This document shows, one piece after another, positions 49,214-58,431 of a DNA stretch of 64,000 nt. Location: positions 2,746,116 to 2,810,115 of the forward strand of contig NZ_FSRO01000001.1 in the NCBI RefSeq assembly GCF_900143275.1, read 5' to 3'. Source of the DNA: Nitrosomonas cryotolerans ATCC 49181. GTDB taxonomy: Bacteria; Pseudomonadota; Gammaproteobacteria; Burkholderiales; Nitrosomonadaceae. Each line of letters begins with the position of its first letter. Within the stretch, counting starts at the first letter, position 1. The translations under genes and the position numbers were made by a program. The notes beneath the pieces are model-generated. The model had not been told where the DNA came from. It saw nothing but the letters and a program-made list of their open reading frames with translations, and made no database searches.

Positions 49214-51298
49214 ATGAACCCCCTACTGCAAATTGAAAATCTCGAAACGGTGCTTTATACGGGTTCAGATCCCATATGGGCGGTGGATGGGCTCACACTC
49301 CACATCTCCAAGGGAGAAATCTTTGCCTTACTGGGAGAATCCGGTTGTGGCAAATCCATGACTGCACGATCCATTATGCGCTTATTACCCGATGCAGGCG
49401 AAATTGTCGCCGGTAGTATTAAAGTAAATGGCCTGGATATTCTGCAGTTATCCGAAGCTGACATGCGTAATGTGCGTGGCAAGCGGATCAGCATGATCTT
49501 CCAGGAACCCATGCTCAGCCTGAATCCGGTTCTCACGGTCGCCGAACAAATCGGTGAAGTACTGCAACGACACTTCAAACTCAACCGAAAAATGACGCAG
49601 ACACGTATTCTGGCCATATTGAACCAGGTCGGAATTCCCGATGCCGCTCATCGTATGCATGAATATCCCTTCCAATTTTCCGGTGGAATGAAACAGCGCG
49701 TCATGATCGCCATGGCATTAGCCGGAGAGCCGGAACTACTCATCGCGGACGAACCCACAACCGCGCTGGATGTCACTATTCAGGCCCAGGTACTGGATCT
49801 GATGCGTGAATTACAGCAACGCAATAAAATGGCGATTTTGCTGATTACACACGATCTCGGCGTCGTTGCCGAAACCGCACAACGGGTCGCCGTTATGTAC
49901 GCAGGGGAAATCATCGAAACCGCGCCCTGCGCAGATTTTTTCCAGAATCCGGCGCATCCTTACTCACAGCAACTATTTGCTTCATTGCCCGGCAAACAAA
50001 AACGGGATCAGGGACTCGCTGTCATTGATGGCAGCGTACCGTTACTGTCGCAATCATTCACAGGCTGCCGCTTTGCAGATCGCTGTAATCGTGCATGGGA
50101 TTTATGCCATCAATCCGTACCACAATGGTATGACGTAACCGAGCATCATCAGGTCCGATGCCATCTTTTTCAGGGTACACCCGAACCCGATATCGCTACT
50201 CCGGTTTCGGAAGCCGTCAGAAATGAGGAGACAGCTGAATCGATTTCCCTTCATGCGGCGCCAATCAATACGACTGAGTTACTTGAGGTTACTCACCTCA
50301 AAGTGCACTTCCCCATCCATCAAGGCTTATTCAAACGTGTTACAGGACACGTCATGGCCGTTGATGGCGTATCGCTCACGGTCGCACCGGGAAAAACACT
50401 GGCATTAGTGGGTGAATCCGGATGCGGCAAGACAACCGTCGGGAAGAGCATTCTGCAATTAATCAAACCGACCGCAGGTCATGTACGCTACAACGGACTC
50501 GACCTGGTCGGATTAGAGCGTAGACGGCTACGTCAGGTACGCGCAGATCTCCAGATTATCTTTCAGGACCCCTATTCCTCTCTTAACCCCAAGCTGCGGA
50601 TTATAGAAATAATCCAGGAAGGTATGGACGCACTGGATATCAGCGGCGATAACCAGGCCTATTATAAAAAATCCAAACTCCCTTTCCCAAGAGAAAAAGA
50701 AATTGATACACTATTACTGCAAGTAGGGCTATCAGCAGAAATGAAATGGCGCTACCCACATGAGTTTTCGGGTGGTCAGCGCCAGCGTATTGCGATTGCG
50801 CGGGCTTTAGCAGTTAAGCCCAAGTTGTTGATTTGCGATGAACCAACCAGTGCGCTGGATGTCTCAGTACAAGCGCAGATTTTGAATTTATTGCAGTCGT
50901 TGCAGAGAAATCTGGGGCTTGCCTATTTATTTATCACGCATAATATCTCAGTTGTAGAATATCTCGCCGATGATGTCGCTGTGATGTACCTGGGCAGAAT
51001 TGTAGAGCGAGGACAGATGAATGAAGTATTAGGCCACCCGAAGCATCCCTATACTCAGGCACTATTATCAGCCGTTCCTCAGATCGAGCAGCAATCAAGA
51101 CGCGCCGTTATACATTTGAAAGGAGAACTACCATCACCTGCAGCGCCGCCGACTGGTTGCCACTTTCATCCCCGCTGTCCTTACGTGATGCCGGTTTGCC
51201 GCCAGATTTATCCGCAAAGCAGCACCATCAGCGCAACTCATGCAGTACATTGTTATCTTTATCCACAGGAACCCGGTTCTTTAAATCATGACCATTAA
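49214..51298 (+). CDS. Peptide ABC transporter double ATPase (OppDF fusion, YejF type)
   Basis: The 694-residue protein carries two complete ATPase domains. The first (about 1-270) has [22 protein letters not shown] and [12 protein letters not shown]; the second (about 355-610) has [25 protein letters not shown] and [12 protein letters not shown]. Each is followed by an oligopeptide-type C-terminal Cys motif (GCRFADRC and GCHFHPRC). Start ATG 49214 follows GGAG. It overlaps prfC by 11 bp. Confidence 0.93.
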   Translation: MNPLLQIENLETVLYTGSDPIWAVDGLTLHISKGEIFALLGESGCGKSMTARSIMRLLPDAGEIVAGSIKVNGLDILQLSEADMRNVRGKRISMIFQEPMLSLNPVLTVAEQIGEVLQRHFKLNRKMTQTRILAILNQVGIPDAAHRMHEYPFQFSGGMKQRVMIAMALAGEPELLIADEPTTALDVTIQAQVLDLMRELQQRNKMAILLITHDLGVVAETAQRVAVMYAGEIIETAPCADFFQNPAHPYSQQLFASLPGKQKRDQGLAVIDGSVPLLSQSFTGCRFADRCNRAWDLCHQSVPQWYDVTEHHQVRCHLFQGTPEPDIATPVSEAVRNEETAESISLHAAPINTTELLEVTHLKVHFPIHQGLFKRVTGHVMAVDGVSLTVAPGKTLALVGESGCGKTTVGKSILQLIKPTAGHVRYNGLDLVGLERRRLRQVRADLQIIFQDPYSSLNPKLRIIEIIQEGMDALDISGDNQAYYKKSKLPFPREKEIDTLLLQVGLSAEMKWRYPHEFSGGQRQRIAIARALAVKPKLLICDEPTSALDVSVQAQILNLLQSLQRNLGLAYLFITHNISVVEYLADDVAVMYLGRIVERGQMNEVLGHPKHPYTQALLSAVPQIEQQSRRAVIHLKGELPSPAAPPTGCHFHPRCPYVMPVCRQIYPQSSTISATHAVHCYLYPQEPGSLNHDH

Positions 51299-52898
51299 TA
51301 ACGAAGTGGCAAGACGCCGCACTTTTGCCATTATTTCCCATCCGGATGCCGGCAAAACAACGCTGACCGAAAAATTACTCATGTATGCTGGTGCGATTCA
51401 CATCGCAGGCAGTGTTAAAGCACGAAAAGCAAGCCGTCACGCCACTTCTGACTGGATGGAGATCGAAAAACAACGGGGTATATCCGTAGCCAGCTCGGTC
51501 ATGCAGATGGAATATCGGGGGTGTGTGATCAACTTACTGGATACACCCGGTCACCAGGACTTTTCCGAGGATACCTACCGGGTACTGACTGCGGTCGATG
51601 CCGCGCTCATGGTCATTGATGCCGCCAATGGGGTTGAAACGCAGACCTTGCGGTTACTTGAAGTATGCCGTGCACGCAACACTCCGATTCTCACTTTTAT
51701 CAATAAAATGGATCGCGAGGTGCGTGATCCACTCGATCTCATTGACGAAATAGAGCGTACCCTGGGTATGGCAACCGCGCCATTTACCTGGCCGGTGGGC
51801 ATGGGTCGCCATTTTCATGGGGTATATGACTTGCAACAGGCCTGCATGCGGGTATTTCAACCCGGCGCAGATCGTGCAGGCACTGATGATGAAGTGATTA
51901 CCCAGCTGGATGATCCCGCTATTCAGGCTCGTTTTGGGGAAAACCTCGCTTATGCACAACAAGAAATTGATCTGATCAAGGGCGCCTCACCTGAATTTGA
52001 CCGCGAAGCCTTCCTTGCAGGTCAGCAGACACCTGTTTTCTTTGGCTCAGCCATTAATAACTTTGGTGTACGCGAGATCCTCGATGCACTGGTTGATCTG
52101 GCACCCTCACCCGATTCACGTCAAGCCATGCAGCGCGAAGTACGCCCAAACGAAACGAAATTTTCTGGTGTGGTATTCAAAATTCAAGCCAACATGAATC
52201 CCGCTCACCGGGATCGTATCGCCTTTGCGCGCATCTGCTCAGGGCAATTTAAACGTGGCATGAGCCTGAGAGTTGTTCGCAGCGGCAAGGATGTGCGCAC
52301 CAGCACGGTCGTTTCCTTTCTTTCCCAACGACGGGAAATACTCGAAACCGCCTATCCCGGCGATATTATCGGCATTCCCAATCATGGCACCCTCCAGTTG
52401 GGAGATACCCTGACCGAAGGTGAAGCCCTGCAATTTACCGGCCTGCCTTTCTTTGCACCGGAAATATTTCAAACGGTTGAAATTGCGGATCCACTGCGCA
52501 GCAAACAACTCAAACTGGGATTGACCCAATTAGGTGAAGAAGGTGCCATTCAGGTTTTCAGACCACATATTGGCAATACGTTATTATTGGGAGCAGTGGG
52601 CGCCTTGCAATTTGAAGTTGTCACACATCGACTCAAACATGAATACGGTGTGCCTGCCCGCATTGCCCCTGCGAAATACCAGTTGGCCCGCTGGGTCACA
52701 TCCGATGACCCGCGCGAACTGCAACGCTTTATCGAGGCCAATGCGCATCGGATTGCCTATGATGCCGTGGATGCGCCGACCTTTCTGGCCTCGTTCGGGG
52801 CTGAATTAAGCGTCGCGGAAGAAAACTGGAAACGAATACAATTCCATAAGTTACGGGAACATGCCGGACTCGTGTTCCAAACACACATGACTGCCTAA
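51288..52898 (+). CDS. prfC: Peptide chain release factor 3
   Basis: RF3 is the GTPase that recycles RF1/RF2 from the ribosome. The 536-residue protein has G1 SHPDAGKTTLTEKLL, the switch I/II region with RGISVASSVMQM and DTPGHQDFSEDTYR, and G4 FINKMDRE, all RF3-specific. It starts inside the end of the peptide ATPase gene, on the same strand, so it may be co-transcribed. Confidence 0.97.
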   Translation: MTINNEVARRRTFAIISHPDAGKTTLTEKLLMYAGAIHIAGSVKARKASRHATSDWMEIEKQRGISVASSVMQMEYRGCVINLLDTPGHQDFSEDTYRVLTAVDAALMVIDAANGVETQTLRLLEVCRARNTPILTFINKMDREVRDPLDLIDEIERTLGMATAPFTWPVGMGRHFHGVYDLQQACMRVFQPGADRAGTDDEVITQLDDPAIQARFGENLAYAQQEIDLIKGASPEFDREAFLAGQQTPVFFGSAINNFGVREILDALVDLAPSPDSRQAMQREVRPNETKFSGVVFKIQANMNPAHRDRIAFARICSGQFKRGMSLRVVRSGKDVRTSTVVSFLSQRREILETAYPGDIIGIPNHGTLQLGDTLTEGEALQFTGLPFFAPEIFQTVEIADPLRSKQLKLGLTQLGEEGAIQVFRPHIGNTLLLGAVGALQFEVVTHRLKHEYGVPARIAPAKYQLARWVTSDDPRELQRFIEANAHRIAYDAVDAPTFLASFGAELSVAEENWKRIQFHKLREHAGLVFQTHMTA

Positions 52899-53246
52899 GC
52901 AATCCAACTGACATCGATATCAGTCACGCGGTCGTAGCTGTTCTGACAGCATATTCTCAGTGGATTTCGGACAGCATCCCTATGACGTAAGAATCAATCG
53001 CAAATATTCGCACAATAAAGATCACTTAATAGCTCATAATGGCATTCGGTTTCATCTATTCCCGAAATAGTTCAACAGAAAAATACCCCATTTTCTAACA
53101 ATGAACTATAACGGTAAACAATGCATCTTAATTCCATGCAGGCGGCTGTCACGTGGCCGCTCACGTTTTCAGGAATTCATACCAATGCATATCTGGCCGC
53201 CAAAGAAGCGCCTTTTTGCAACTAATTCAATACGGATAAACAAACC
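52899..53246. other. Intergenic region between prfC and yicC
   Basis: About 350 bp without a gene. An 18-bp near-palindrome ACTGACATCGATATCAGT (52907-52924, one mismatch) follows the prfC stop, and GCGGC-tgtcacgtg-GCCGC (53142-53160) lies nearer yicC. Neither has a T-run, so neither is a standard terminator. Confidence 0.4.
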
Positions 53247-54113
53247 ATGATTTACAGCATGACGGGCTATGCCGCAATAACCAATGAGCTACCTTACGGA
53301 TCGTTTAGCCTGGAATTACGATCGGTCAATAATCGCTACCTGGATATTCAGTTTCGTGTTCCTGACGAGCTTCGCATGCTGGAACCCGCCATGCGTGAGC
53401 TGTTGACAACCCAATTGAATCGCGGAAAAATTGATTGCCGCTTAAGCTTCTCTCTGCTTTCAAGCACAGAATACCCGCAACAACTGAATACCGAGTTATT
53501 AGAGAAATTAGGCGTACTCAATCACACCATCAAATCAGCACTGCCCGAAGCGCGAAACTTAAGTGTCATTGATGTGCTGCACTGGCCCGGCATATTAAAA
53601 AACAGCACACCACCCACCCAGGACTTAGGTAAAACTGCCATGACCTTACTCTGCACCGCTCTGGATGAATTCAAGGCCACACGGGCACGCGAGGGTGAGA
53701 AGCTGAAAGCAATATTACTAGAACGCGTCAACCAGATACGTCAGCTGCTGGCAACCGCATCCCCGCTGATTCCCGCCTTACTGGTGGCATTTCAACAACG
53801 GCTCAAATTCAGATTACAAGAAGCCATGGTCAACCATGAAGATGACCGTATTCGTCAGGAAATTTCCCTTTTCTCTGGAAAAATTGATATCGATGAAGAA
53901 CTATCCCGCTTACAGGCACATCTGGATGAAGTAGAACGTATTCTGTCTCAAGGAGGGGCCGTCGGTAAACGACTGGATTTTCTAATGCAGGAGCTTAACC
54001 GCGAAGCAAATACCATCGGATCAAAATCGGTTGATATCGAAGTTTCGAAAATTTCAATGGAGATCAAAGTACTGGTTGAACAAATGCGCGAACAGGTACA
54101 AAACATCGAATAA
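53247..54113 (+). CDS. YicC-family endoribonuclease
   Basis: 288 residues, starting MIYSMTGYA and ending KVLVEQMREQVQNIE, as in YicC. The conserved segments LRSVNNRYLDIQFR, DRIRQEISLFSGKIDIDEEL and KRLDFLMQELNREANTIGSK are intact. YicC proteins are Mn-dependent RNases linked to stationary-phase survival in E. coli. The usual neighbour gmk is not present here; a defence-type island follows instead. Confidence 0.93.
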   Translation: MIYSMTGYAAITNELPYGSFSLELRSVNNRYLDIQFRVPDELRMLEPAMRELLTTQLNRGKIDCRLSFSLLSSTEYPQQLNTELLEKLGVLNHTIKSALPEARNLSVIDVLHWPGILKNSTPPTQDLGKTAMTLLCTALDEFKATRAREGEKLKAILLERVNQIRQLLATASPLIPALLVAFQQRLKFRLQEAMVNHEDDRIRQEISLFSGKIDIDEELSRLQAHLDEVERILSQGGAVGKRLDFLMQELNREANTIGSKSVDIEVSKISMEIKVLVEQMREQVQNIE

Positions 54114-54315
54114 TCTTTTGATCTGTTCAAACACTTACAGAAAAGACTTTAAGTATAGATAGTTAAGGCGCTCCCTCATTAGCACAAATCATGGAGCCAC
54201 CGCCTTCTGATTTTAATAAAACAGTACACCACTATCAGAACCGGTAGCCTCCGCTTTTTTTAAGCCAGATCTCAGACTCGGCCTCTGAACCAATACAGAT
54301 CAGTACACCCACTCA

Positions 54316-55020
54316 TCATAGGCCAGCGGCAAGCGGCATTCGGTTCAGCCGTTCCCGCCGCTCTCGCCAATCAGGCAAGTATTTATCCATATACGCCTTA
54401 AATCGCTTGTTATGCCTGCGCTCTAGAAGATGGACCAGTTCATGCACCAGAACATACTCCAGACATTCGGGTGGTTTTTTTACCAACTCAAGATTCAACC
54501 AGATACGCTTCGCCCCGATATTGCAGCTTCCCCATCTGGTTTTCATTTTTTTAACACCCCACCCATTCGCAGTGACCCCAATCTTATCCTGCCAATGGCT
54601 GATAGACATCTCGATACGGGTTTTTAAATCCACACGATAATATTCGGTCAAAACCAGCGCTTTGTTTTCGACCAATGTACCGGGATTCACGTACAAATTT
54701 ATTTCTTCTCGCTCTATTTTTACCTCGTGGCGCCCGCCTCGCTCAATCACGTTTAATCGGTATTGTTTACCCCATAGATAATGACATTCACCACTAACCA
54801 TTTCTCGATCAGATTGCCGTGGTTGTCTGGCAAGATTATTTTGTTGTTTTTTGATCCACGGAATGCGGCTGATCACCGCCATGCGAATGGCCGTATCCGT
54901 CATCATTCTGGGAGCAGAAACACACACCCGACCATCGGGCGGCAGCACCTTAATGTACAGATTTTTAATCGGCTTACGATCCAATTGCATCTCAATCATG
55001 CCAATCTGTAGCAAGGCCAT
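54316..55020 (-). CDS. YgjP-like zinc metallopeptidase (DUF45/M48-like)
   Basis: 234 residues. The zinc site HELVHLLERRHNKRF gives HExxH plus a downstream His, as in the YgjP/WLM group. A conserved VKKMKTRWGSCN segment precedes it. Such genes often sit next to hsdR of type I restriction systems, and an hsdR fragment lies upstream here. Its first 100 codons are duplicated at 55450-55757. The duplication left this copy intact. Confidence 0.88.
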   Translation of the reverse strand: MALLQIGMIEMQLDRKPIKNLYIKVLPPDGRVCVSAPRMMTDTAIRMAVISRIPWIKKQQNNLARQPRQSDREMVSGECHYLWGKQYRLNVIERGGRHEVKIEREEINLYVNPGTLVENKALVLTEYYRVDLKTRIEMSISHWQDKIGVTANGWGVKKMKTRWGSCNIGAKRIWLNLELVKKPPECLEYVLVHELVHLLERRHNKRFKAYMDKYLPDWRERRERLNRMPLAAGL

Positions 55021-55052
55021 TAATGCCTACTCCAACTCATTGATAATCCTTC
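54713..55052. repeat. Direct repeat, copy 1 (340 bp)
   Basis: This segment, the 5' part of the YgjP-like gene and its upstream bases, is repeated at 55450-55789 at an offset of exactly 737 bp, with roughly 95 percent identity by eye. The two copies flank the REP-transposase relic. Confidence 0.9.
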
Positions 55053-55064
55053 CAACTAAAAAAG

Positions 55065-55444
55065 GTGTCAGGTCCAGAATCAAGAATTCTTGCTCCTACG
55101 AAGAATAGCCCCAATTGTCGTTGGGTAATTGATACTACTCTCCGATTTCCCGTTGGCTGTATGCACCTGTTTTGTAGGCTGCAATAATTGTCGTCAAGCG
55201 TTTCAATGATGAGATGATAATGGCTGCCCATCAAACAGTAGCCATGACACAGCCAGTTATAATCAGACACAACCGTTCCAAGGGTTTCTAAGAACCGCAA
55301 TCAGTCGTCTCATCATCTTCAAAAATGTTTTTGTGTCGATCTTCACGCGATATGACGTGTAAAGCGCATTCGGAAATTCTAAACAGAGTGATCTTGTCAT
55401 GGTTCATATTACACATACACTTTCTTCATTATCGACCTGACCCC
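55065..55444 (-). pseudogene. Decayed REP-associated tyrosine transposase (RayT) element
   Basis: On the minus strand fragments in different frames match RayT: EFPNAL, then HVISREDRHKNIFEDDE, then FLETLGTVVSDYNW and YCLMGSHYHLIIET with the HUH motif HYH. Frameshifts and a stop make it non-functional, and the C-terminal Tyr region is missing. The element is bounded by inverted GTCAGGTC (55067-55074) and GACCTGAC (55434-55441), a common flank of such elements. Confidence 0.8.
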
Positions 55445-55445
55445 A

Positions 55446-55757
55446 TTATTCTATTTTTACCTCGTGGCGACCGCTTCGCTCAATCACGTTTAATCGGTAT
55501 TGCTTACCCCATAGATAATGACATTCACCACTAATCATTTCTCGATCAGATTGCCGTGGTTGTCTGGCAAGATTATTTTGTTGTTTTTTGATCCACGGAA
55601 TGCGGCTGATCACTGCCATACGAATGGCCGTATCCGTCATCATTCTGGGAGCAGAAACACACACCCGACCATCGGGCGGCAGCACCTTAATGTACAAATT
55701 TTTAATCGGTTTGCGATCCAATTGAATCTCAATCATGCCAATCTGTAGCAAGGCCAT
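55446..55757 (-). pseudogene. Truncated N-terminal copy of the YgjP-like peptidase
   Basis: Encodes about the first 102 residues of the peptidase (MALLQIGMIEIQLDRK onward), nearly identical to the intact copy at 54316, then stops where the RayT relic begins. The zinc site is absent. Its ATG at 55757 overlaps the hsdR fragment, so this is probably the original position of the gene start. Confidence 0.85.
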
Positions 55758-55789
55758 TAATACCTACTCCAACCCATTGATAGTCCTTC
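55450..55789. repeat. Direct repeat, copy 2 (340 bp)
   Basis: Partner of 54713-55052. It continues without a break into the hsdR fragment, so it appears to be the ancestral copy. Confidence 0.9.
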
Positions 55790-55968
55790 TGAGCTTTGGC
55801 AAGCGCCATAACGCGCTCGATATTCACTTCGTAACCGACAGTTTTTTCACGCACAGCATTGGCAATTTCACGCTCTTTGAAATAGTCGCCTACCCAATCC
55901 GCTTTCTTGGTATAACGAATCGCGTTATCGATTTCGGTGACCAGTACTTCATTTTGGTACAGGTTCAA
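55729..55968 (-). pseudogene. C-terminal fragment of a type I restriction subunit HsdR
   Basis: About 65 meaningful codons, LYQNEVLVTEIDNAIRYTK to VMALAKAQKDYQ, look like the final helices of HsdR, which end in a similar KNQREY pattern. The rest of hsdR is absent: upstream the DNA becomes the ABC-3C ATPase gene. Its overlap with a YgjP-like peptidase start is the usual hsdR-peptidase arrangement. Assignment is by pattern and context. Confidence 0.55.
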
Positions 55969-57982
55969 TTAACCCTCGCGTACGCCATCTATTTCCATTT
56001 ACCAATGACTCAAACGAAACTCCATTTGTCAAGGTTAGGTCATCAGCATGATCCGTCACGATAATCTGTGGGCAAAAGCTGTTTCGCTGCTCGATCTCGT
56101 TGCAATAAATAGATAGTTGGCTAAATAAGTTTCCTACTGCCTTAATATCTTCATCAACAGCTCGCTCGCCTTCTAAATCCTTGCGCTGTTCAGCTTCTTG
56201 AACCTTTTGTTCGTCAAACGTCTCAGCGTTATCTCGTTTGAAATTCGGAAAATATACTTGCGTAGGTTGGTCAAAGAATATAATTGAAGGGATCGAGCAT
56301 TTGTCGCCCAATTCAGCAAAGTACTTATGCAAGGCTAAAAATAGAGTAACGTGACTATAAAGCCAGTTTGCACCACTCCCCATAGATCTTAAATATATTT
56401 TCTCTGATGCAGGCTCTGGTGTTAAATGGTAGAGATCAAACGTTTCAAAGGAAAAGTGAAGATTGATCGGTTTGTAACTGTCTTCGAACTCAAAATGGTT
56501 ACCGATCTCAGCCATATACTCGTTAACCTTCTCCGCCGCTTTTTTTAACTTATTTTGAACATGACCGTACTCCCTCTTTAGCTTTTTGTTCATGACCTTC
56601 AGCTGCTTTCCCAAAGCTTCAATTTTCTTCTCAAGCTCAACGTCATCGGCCAAATTCAGGGTGTCTAGCAGCATAAATAGTTTAGCCTTTTCCATCAGTA
56701 TGCTTTCATACAGACTCTTTTGTTCAGCTAACTGCTTTTCTGTTTTCTCTATTTCGATAATTTGCTGATTTAAATCCGTGATCTCTTTATTAAATGTTCC
56801 AATATTGCGCTTTACATCAACCAAGAGCGACTCAAACTCCGCTTTCATCGGGCGAGCTTGGGCAAGATTCCCCGACACTTTGATGATGGCCCGCTTTAAT
56901 TTTTCGGCGCTCTCCCGTAAGCTTTCTTTTTCCGTATGACAAAAAGGGCATACCGTTGCAGAAATATGCACATTCTCAGGTGACTCAAATTGGCGCACAT
57001 TGTCAACAAAGCGCACTTCTTCATCGATGTGTTTGGTTATAGATGCTGCTTGGCGTTGTAGCTTTCTCAGCTCCGACGTTTTAAACGTACGCGTTTTCTT
57101 CAGCTGGCTATACCTTTGCGTTACCGCATCCGAATGATGGTTAATCTTTTCCGGTACAATAATCTTGTCGAGCTGGTCTTTAGCATCTTGAAGATCCCGC
57201 AGCACCGCTAACAGAGATAACGGCTCTTCCTTAAACCCCATCATTGCATAGAGTTGGCTCAACACTGGTCCGACTCTCTCTTTGTAAGTCTCAGATGCTT
57301 GCTTACTTGTTTCTTGTTGGCGTTTCAAACGATTAACTTCACCGGTCAACCGCTCATGTTCTTGCGAAAGATGAAAATATTCTTGATCAACCAAACCTAA
57401 AAAGATCTTTGTATGGGCAATGGCTTGATCCCGTTTTTCCTTTTCATCAAATCGGTAAAAAAGCGCGTGCTTGTTCGCAACAAGATTCTGATGTTGAAGG
57501 ATAAAAGATGTAAAACTACGAATAGAAGGCGTAGCAGATTTGCGGTTAGATTTTCGGTTGGCTCTTGCCGCTAATGACTCATCTACATTGTCAATATCTA
57601 AGAAAAACTTACGAAGATGTTTTTTAAACTTGTTCAGTGGCTTGAAGTAATTCCTTTCAAAGTAATCTCGTTGAATATCGTCCGAATTAAACACGTCTAC
57701 TTGACGGAGAAAGGCTCCACTACTCGGGTCAGGGTTTCGGGCAATCACCATATCTTGCTCATTAACGGCAAGCGCAACGTAATAAATTTCTGCACTAGCC
57801 GTAATAACACCTTTGGGAATGGTGTTTTCACTACTACCGAAGCAATAGTCAAAGATCTCAATCAACGCACTTTTACCGGTAGACGACTTACCGGTAACAA
57901 CATTCAGTCCTTTTTTAAATGCTACCGGGTGCTTCTTACCCAATCTATCAATAACGCCAATTTCATGAATCAGTGTTTTCAT
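55949..57982 (-). CDS. ABC-3C system ATPase, Rad50/RecN-like (DUF3732)
   Basis: 677 residues. Walker A GKSSTGKSAL is at 31-40. Long coiled coils (about 205-310 and 350-500) flank a zinc-hook-like CPFC near residue 343. A signature-like LRSMGSGANWLYSH, Walker B SIIFFDQPTQVYFP and VTDHADDL close the head domain. This is the SMC-like ATPase of ABC-three-component conflict systems. The C-terminus (GLIEPVPK) appears to be supplied by the hsdR sequence at the junction. It overlaps the middle-component gene by four bases. Confidence 0.85.
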   Translation of the reverse strand: MKTLIHEIGVIDRLGKKHPVAFKKGLNVVTGKSSTGKSALIEIFDYCFGSSENTIPKGVITASAEIYYVALAVNEQDMVIARNPDPSSGAFLRQVDVFNSDDIQRDYFERNYFKPLNKFKKHLRKFFLDIDNVDESLAARANRKSNRKSATPSIRSFTSFILQHQNLVANKHALFYRFDEKEKRDQAIAHTKIFLGLVDQEYFHLSQEHERLTGEVNRLKRQQETSKQASETYKERVGPVLSQLYAMMGFKEEPLSLLAVLRDLQDAKDQLDKIIVPEKINHHSDAVTQRYSQLKKTRTFKTSELRKLQRQAASITKHIDEEVRFVDNVRQFESPENVHISATVCPFCHTEKESLRESAEKLKRAIIKVSGNLAQARPMKAEFESLLVDVKRNIGTFNKEITDLNQQIIEIEKTEKQLAEQKSLYESILMEKAKLFMLLDTLNLADDVELEKKIEALGKQLKVMNKKLKREYGHVQNKLKKAAEKVNEYMAEIGNHFEFEDSYKPINLHFSFETFDLYHLTPEPASEKIYLRSMGSGANWLYSHVTLFLALHKYFAELGDKCSIPSIIFFDQPTQVYFPNFKRDNAETFDEQKVQEAEQRKDLEGERAVDEDIKAVGNLFSQLSIYCNEIEQRNSFCPQIIVTDHADDLTLTNGVSFESLVNGNRWRTRGLIEPVPK

Positions 57983-58431
57983 CGCGGTTTCACTCCTAAA
58001 TGCTCATAAATTTCGACCACCGAGTGACCACTAAATATCCGCCCCAATTTTTCTGCATTTTTTTGTATTGCCAAAGGAATTTCAGGGTTGGCACTAAAGC
58101 TAAGGGCTAAGCTGTCTTCTTCTACAGACAACCAATCATTCACCAAGCAGTATTGAATAGATTGCTCAGTTAGGTTTTGAAACTCATCAATTCGCTCTTG
58201 TAGGTCGTAGAGCTTGGTTCGGTCACCAAAAATTGACCATATTGAACTTTTGATATTTGCGTTACTCAGCTTACAAGCAAATACCGGATGACTGCAAAGT
58301 GGTATTACCAGTTGCGCGAGTAATAAATTATTATCCACATCACTAATAGCAGAGTAAAACGAGGCGATATATTCACCATATTTAAATGGATTGTACTTCA
58401 GTTCATAAAGGGCATCGACAATACTGCTCAT
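57979..58431 (-). CDS. ABC-3C system middle component
   Basis: A 150-residue, mostly helical protein without catalytic motifs (VDALYELKYNPFKYGEYI, FGDRTKLYDLQERIDEF, LGRIFSGHSVVEIYEHLGV). Its size and position between effector and ATPase fit the middle component of ABC-3C loci, which resembles a small winged-helix or adaptor protein. I start at ATG 58431, overlapping the effector stop as ATGA; an ATG five codons earlier lies within the purine-rich GGAGG ribosome site. Confidence 0.78.
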   Translation of the reverse strand: MSSIVDALYELKYNPFKYGEYIASFYSAISDVDNNLLLAQLVIPLCSHPVFACKLSNANIKSSIWSIFGDRTKLYDLQERIDEFQNLTEQSIQYCLVNDWLSVEEDSLALSFSANPEIPLAIQKNAEKLGRIFSGHSVVEIYEHLGVKPR

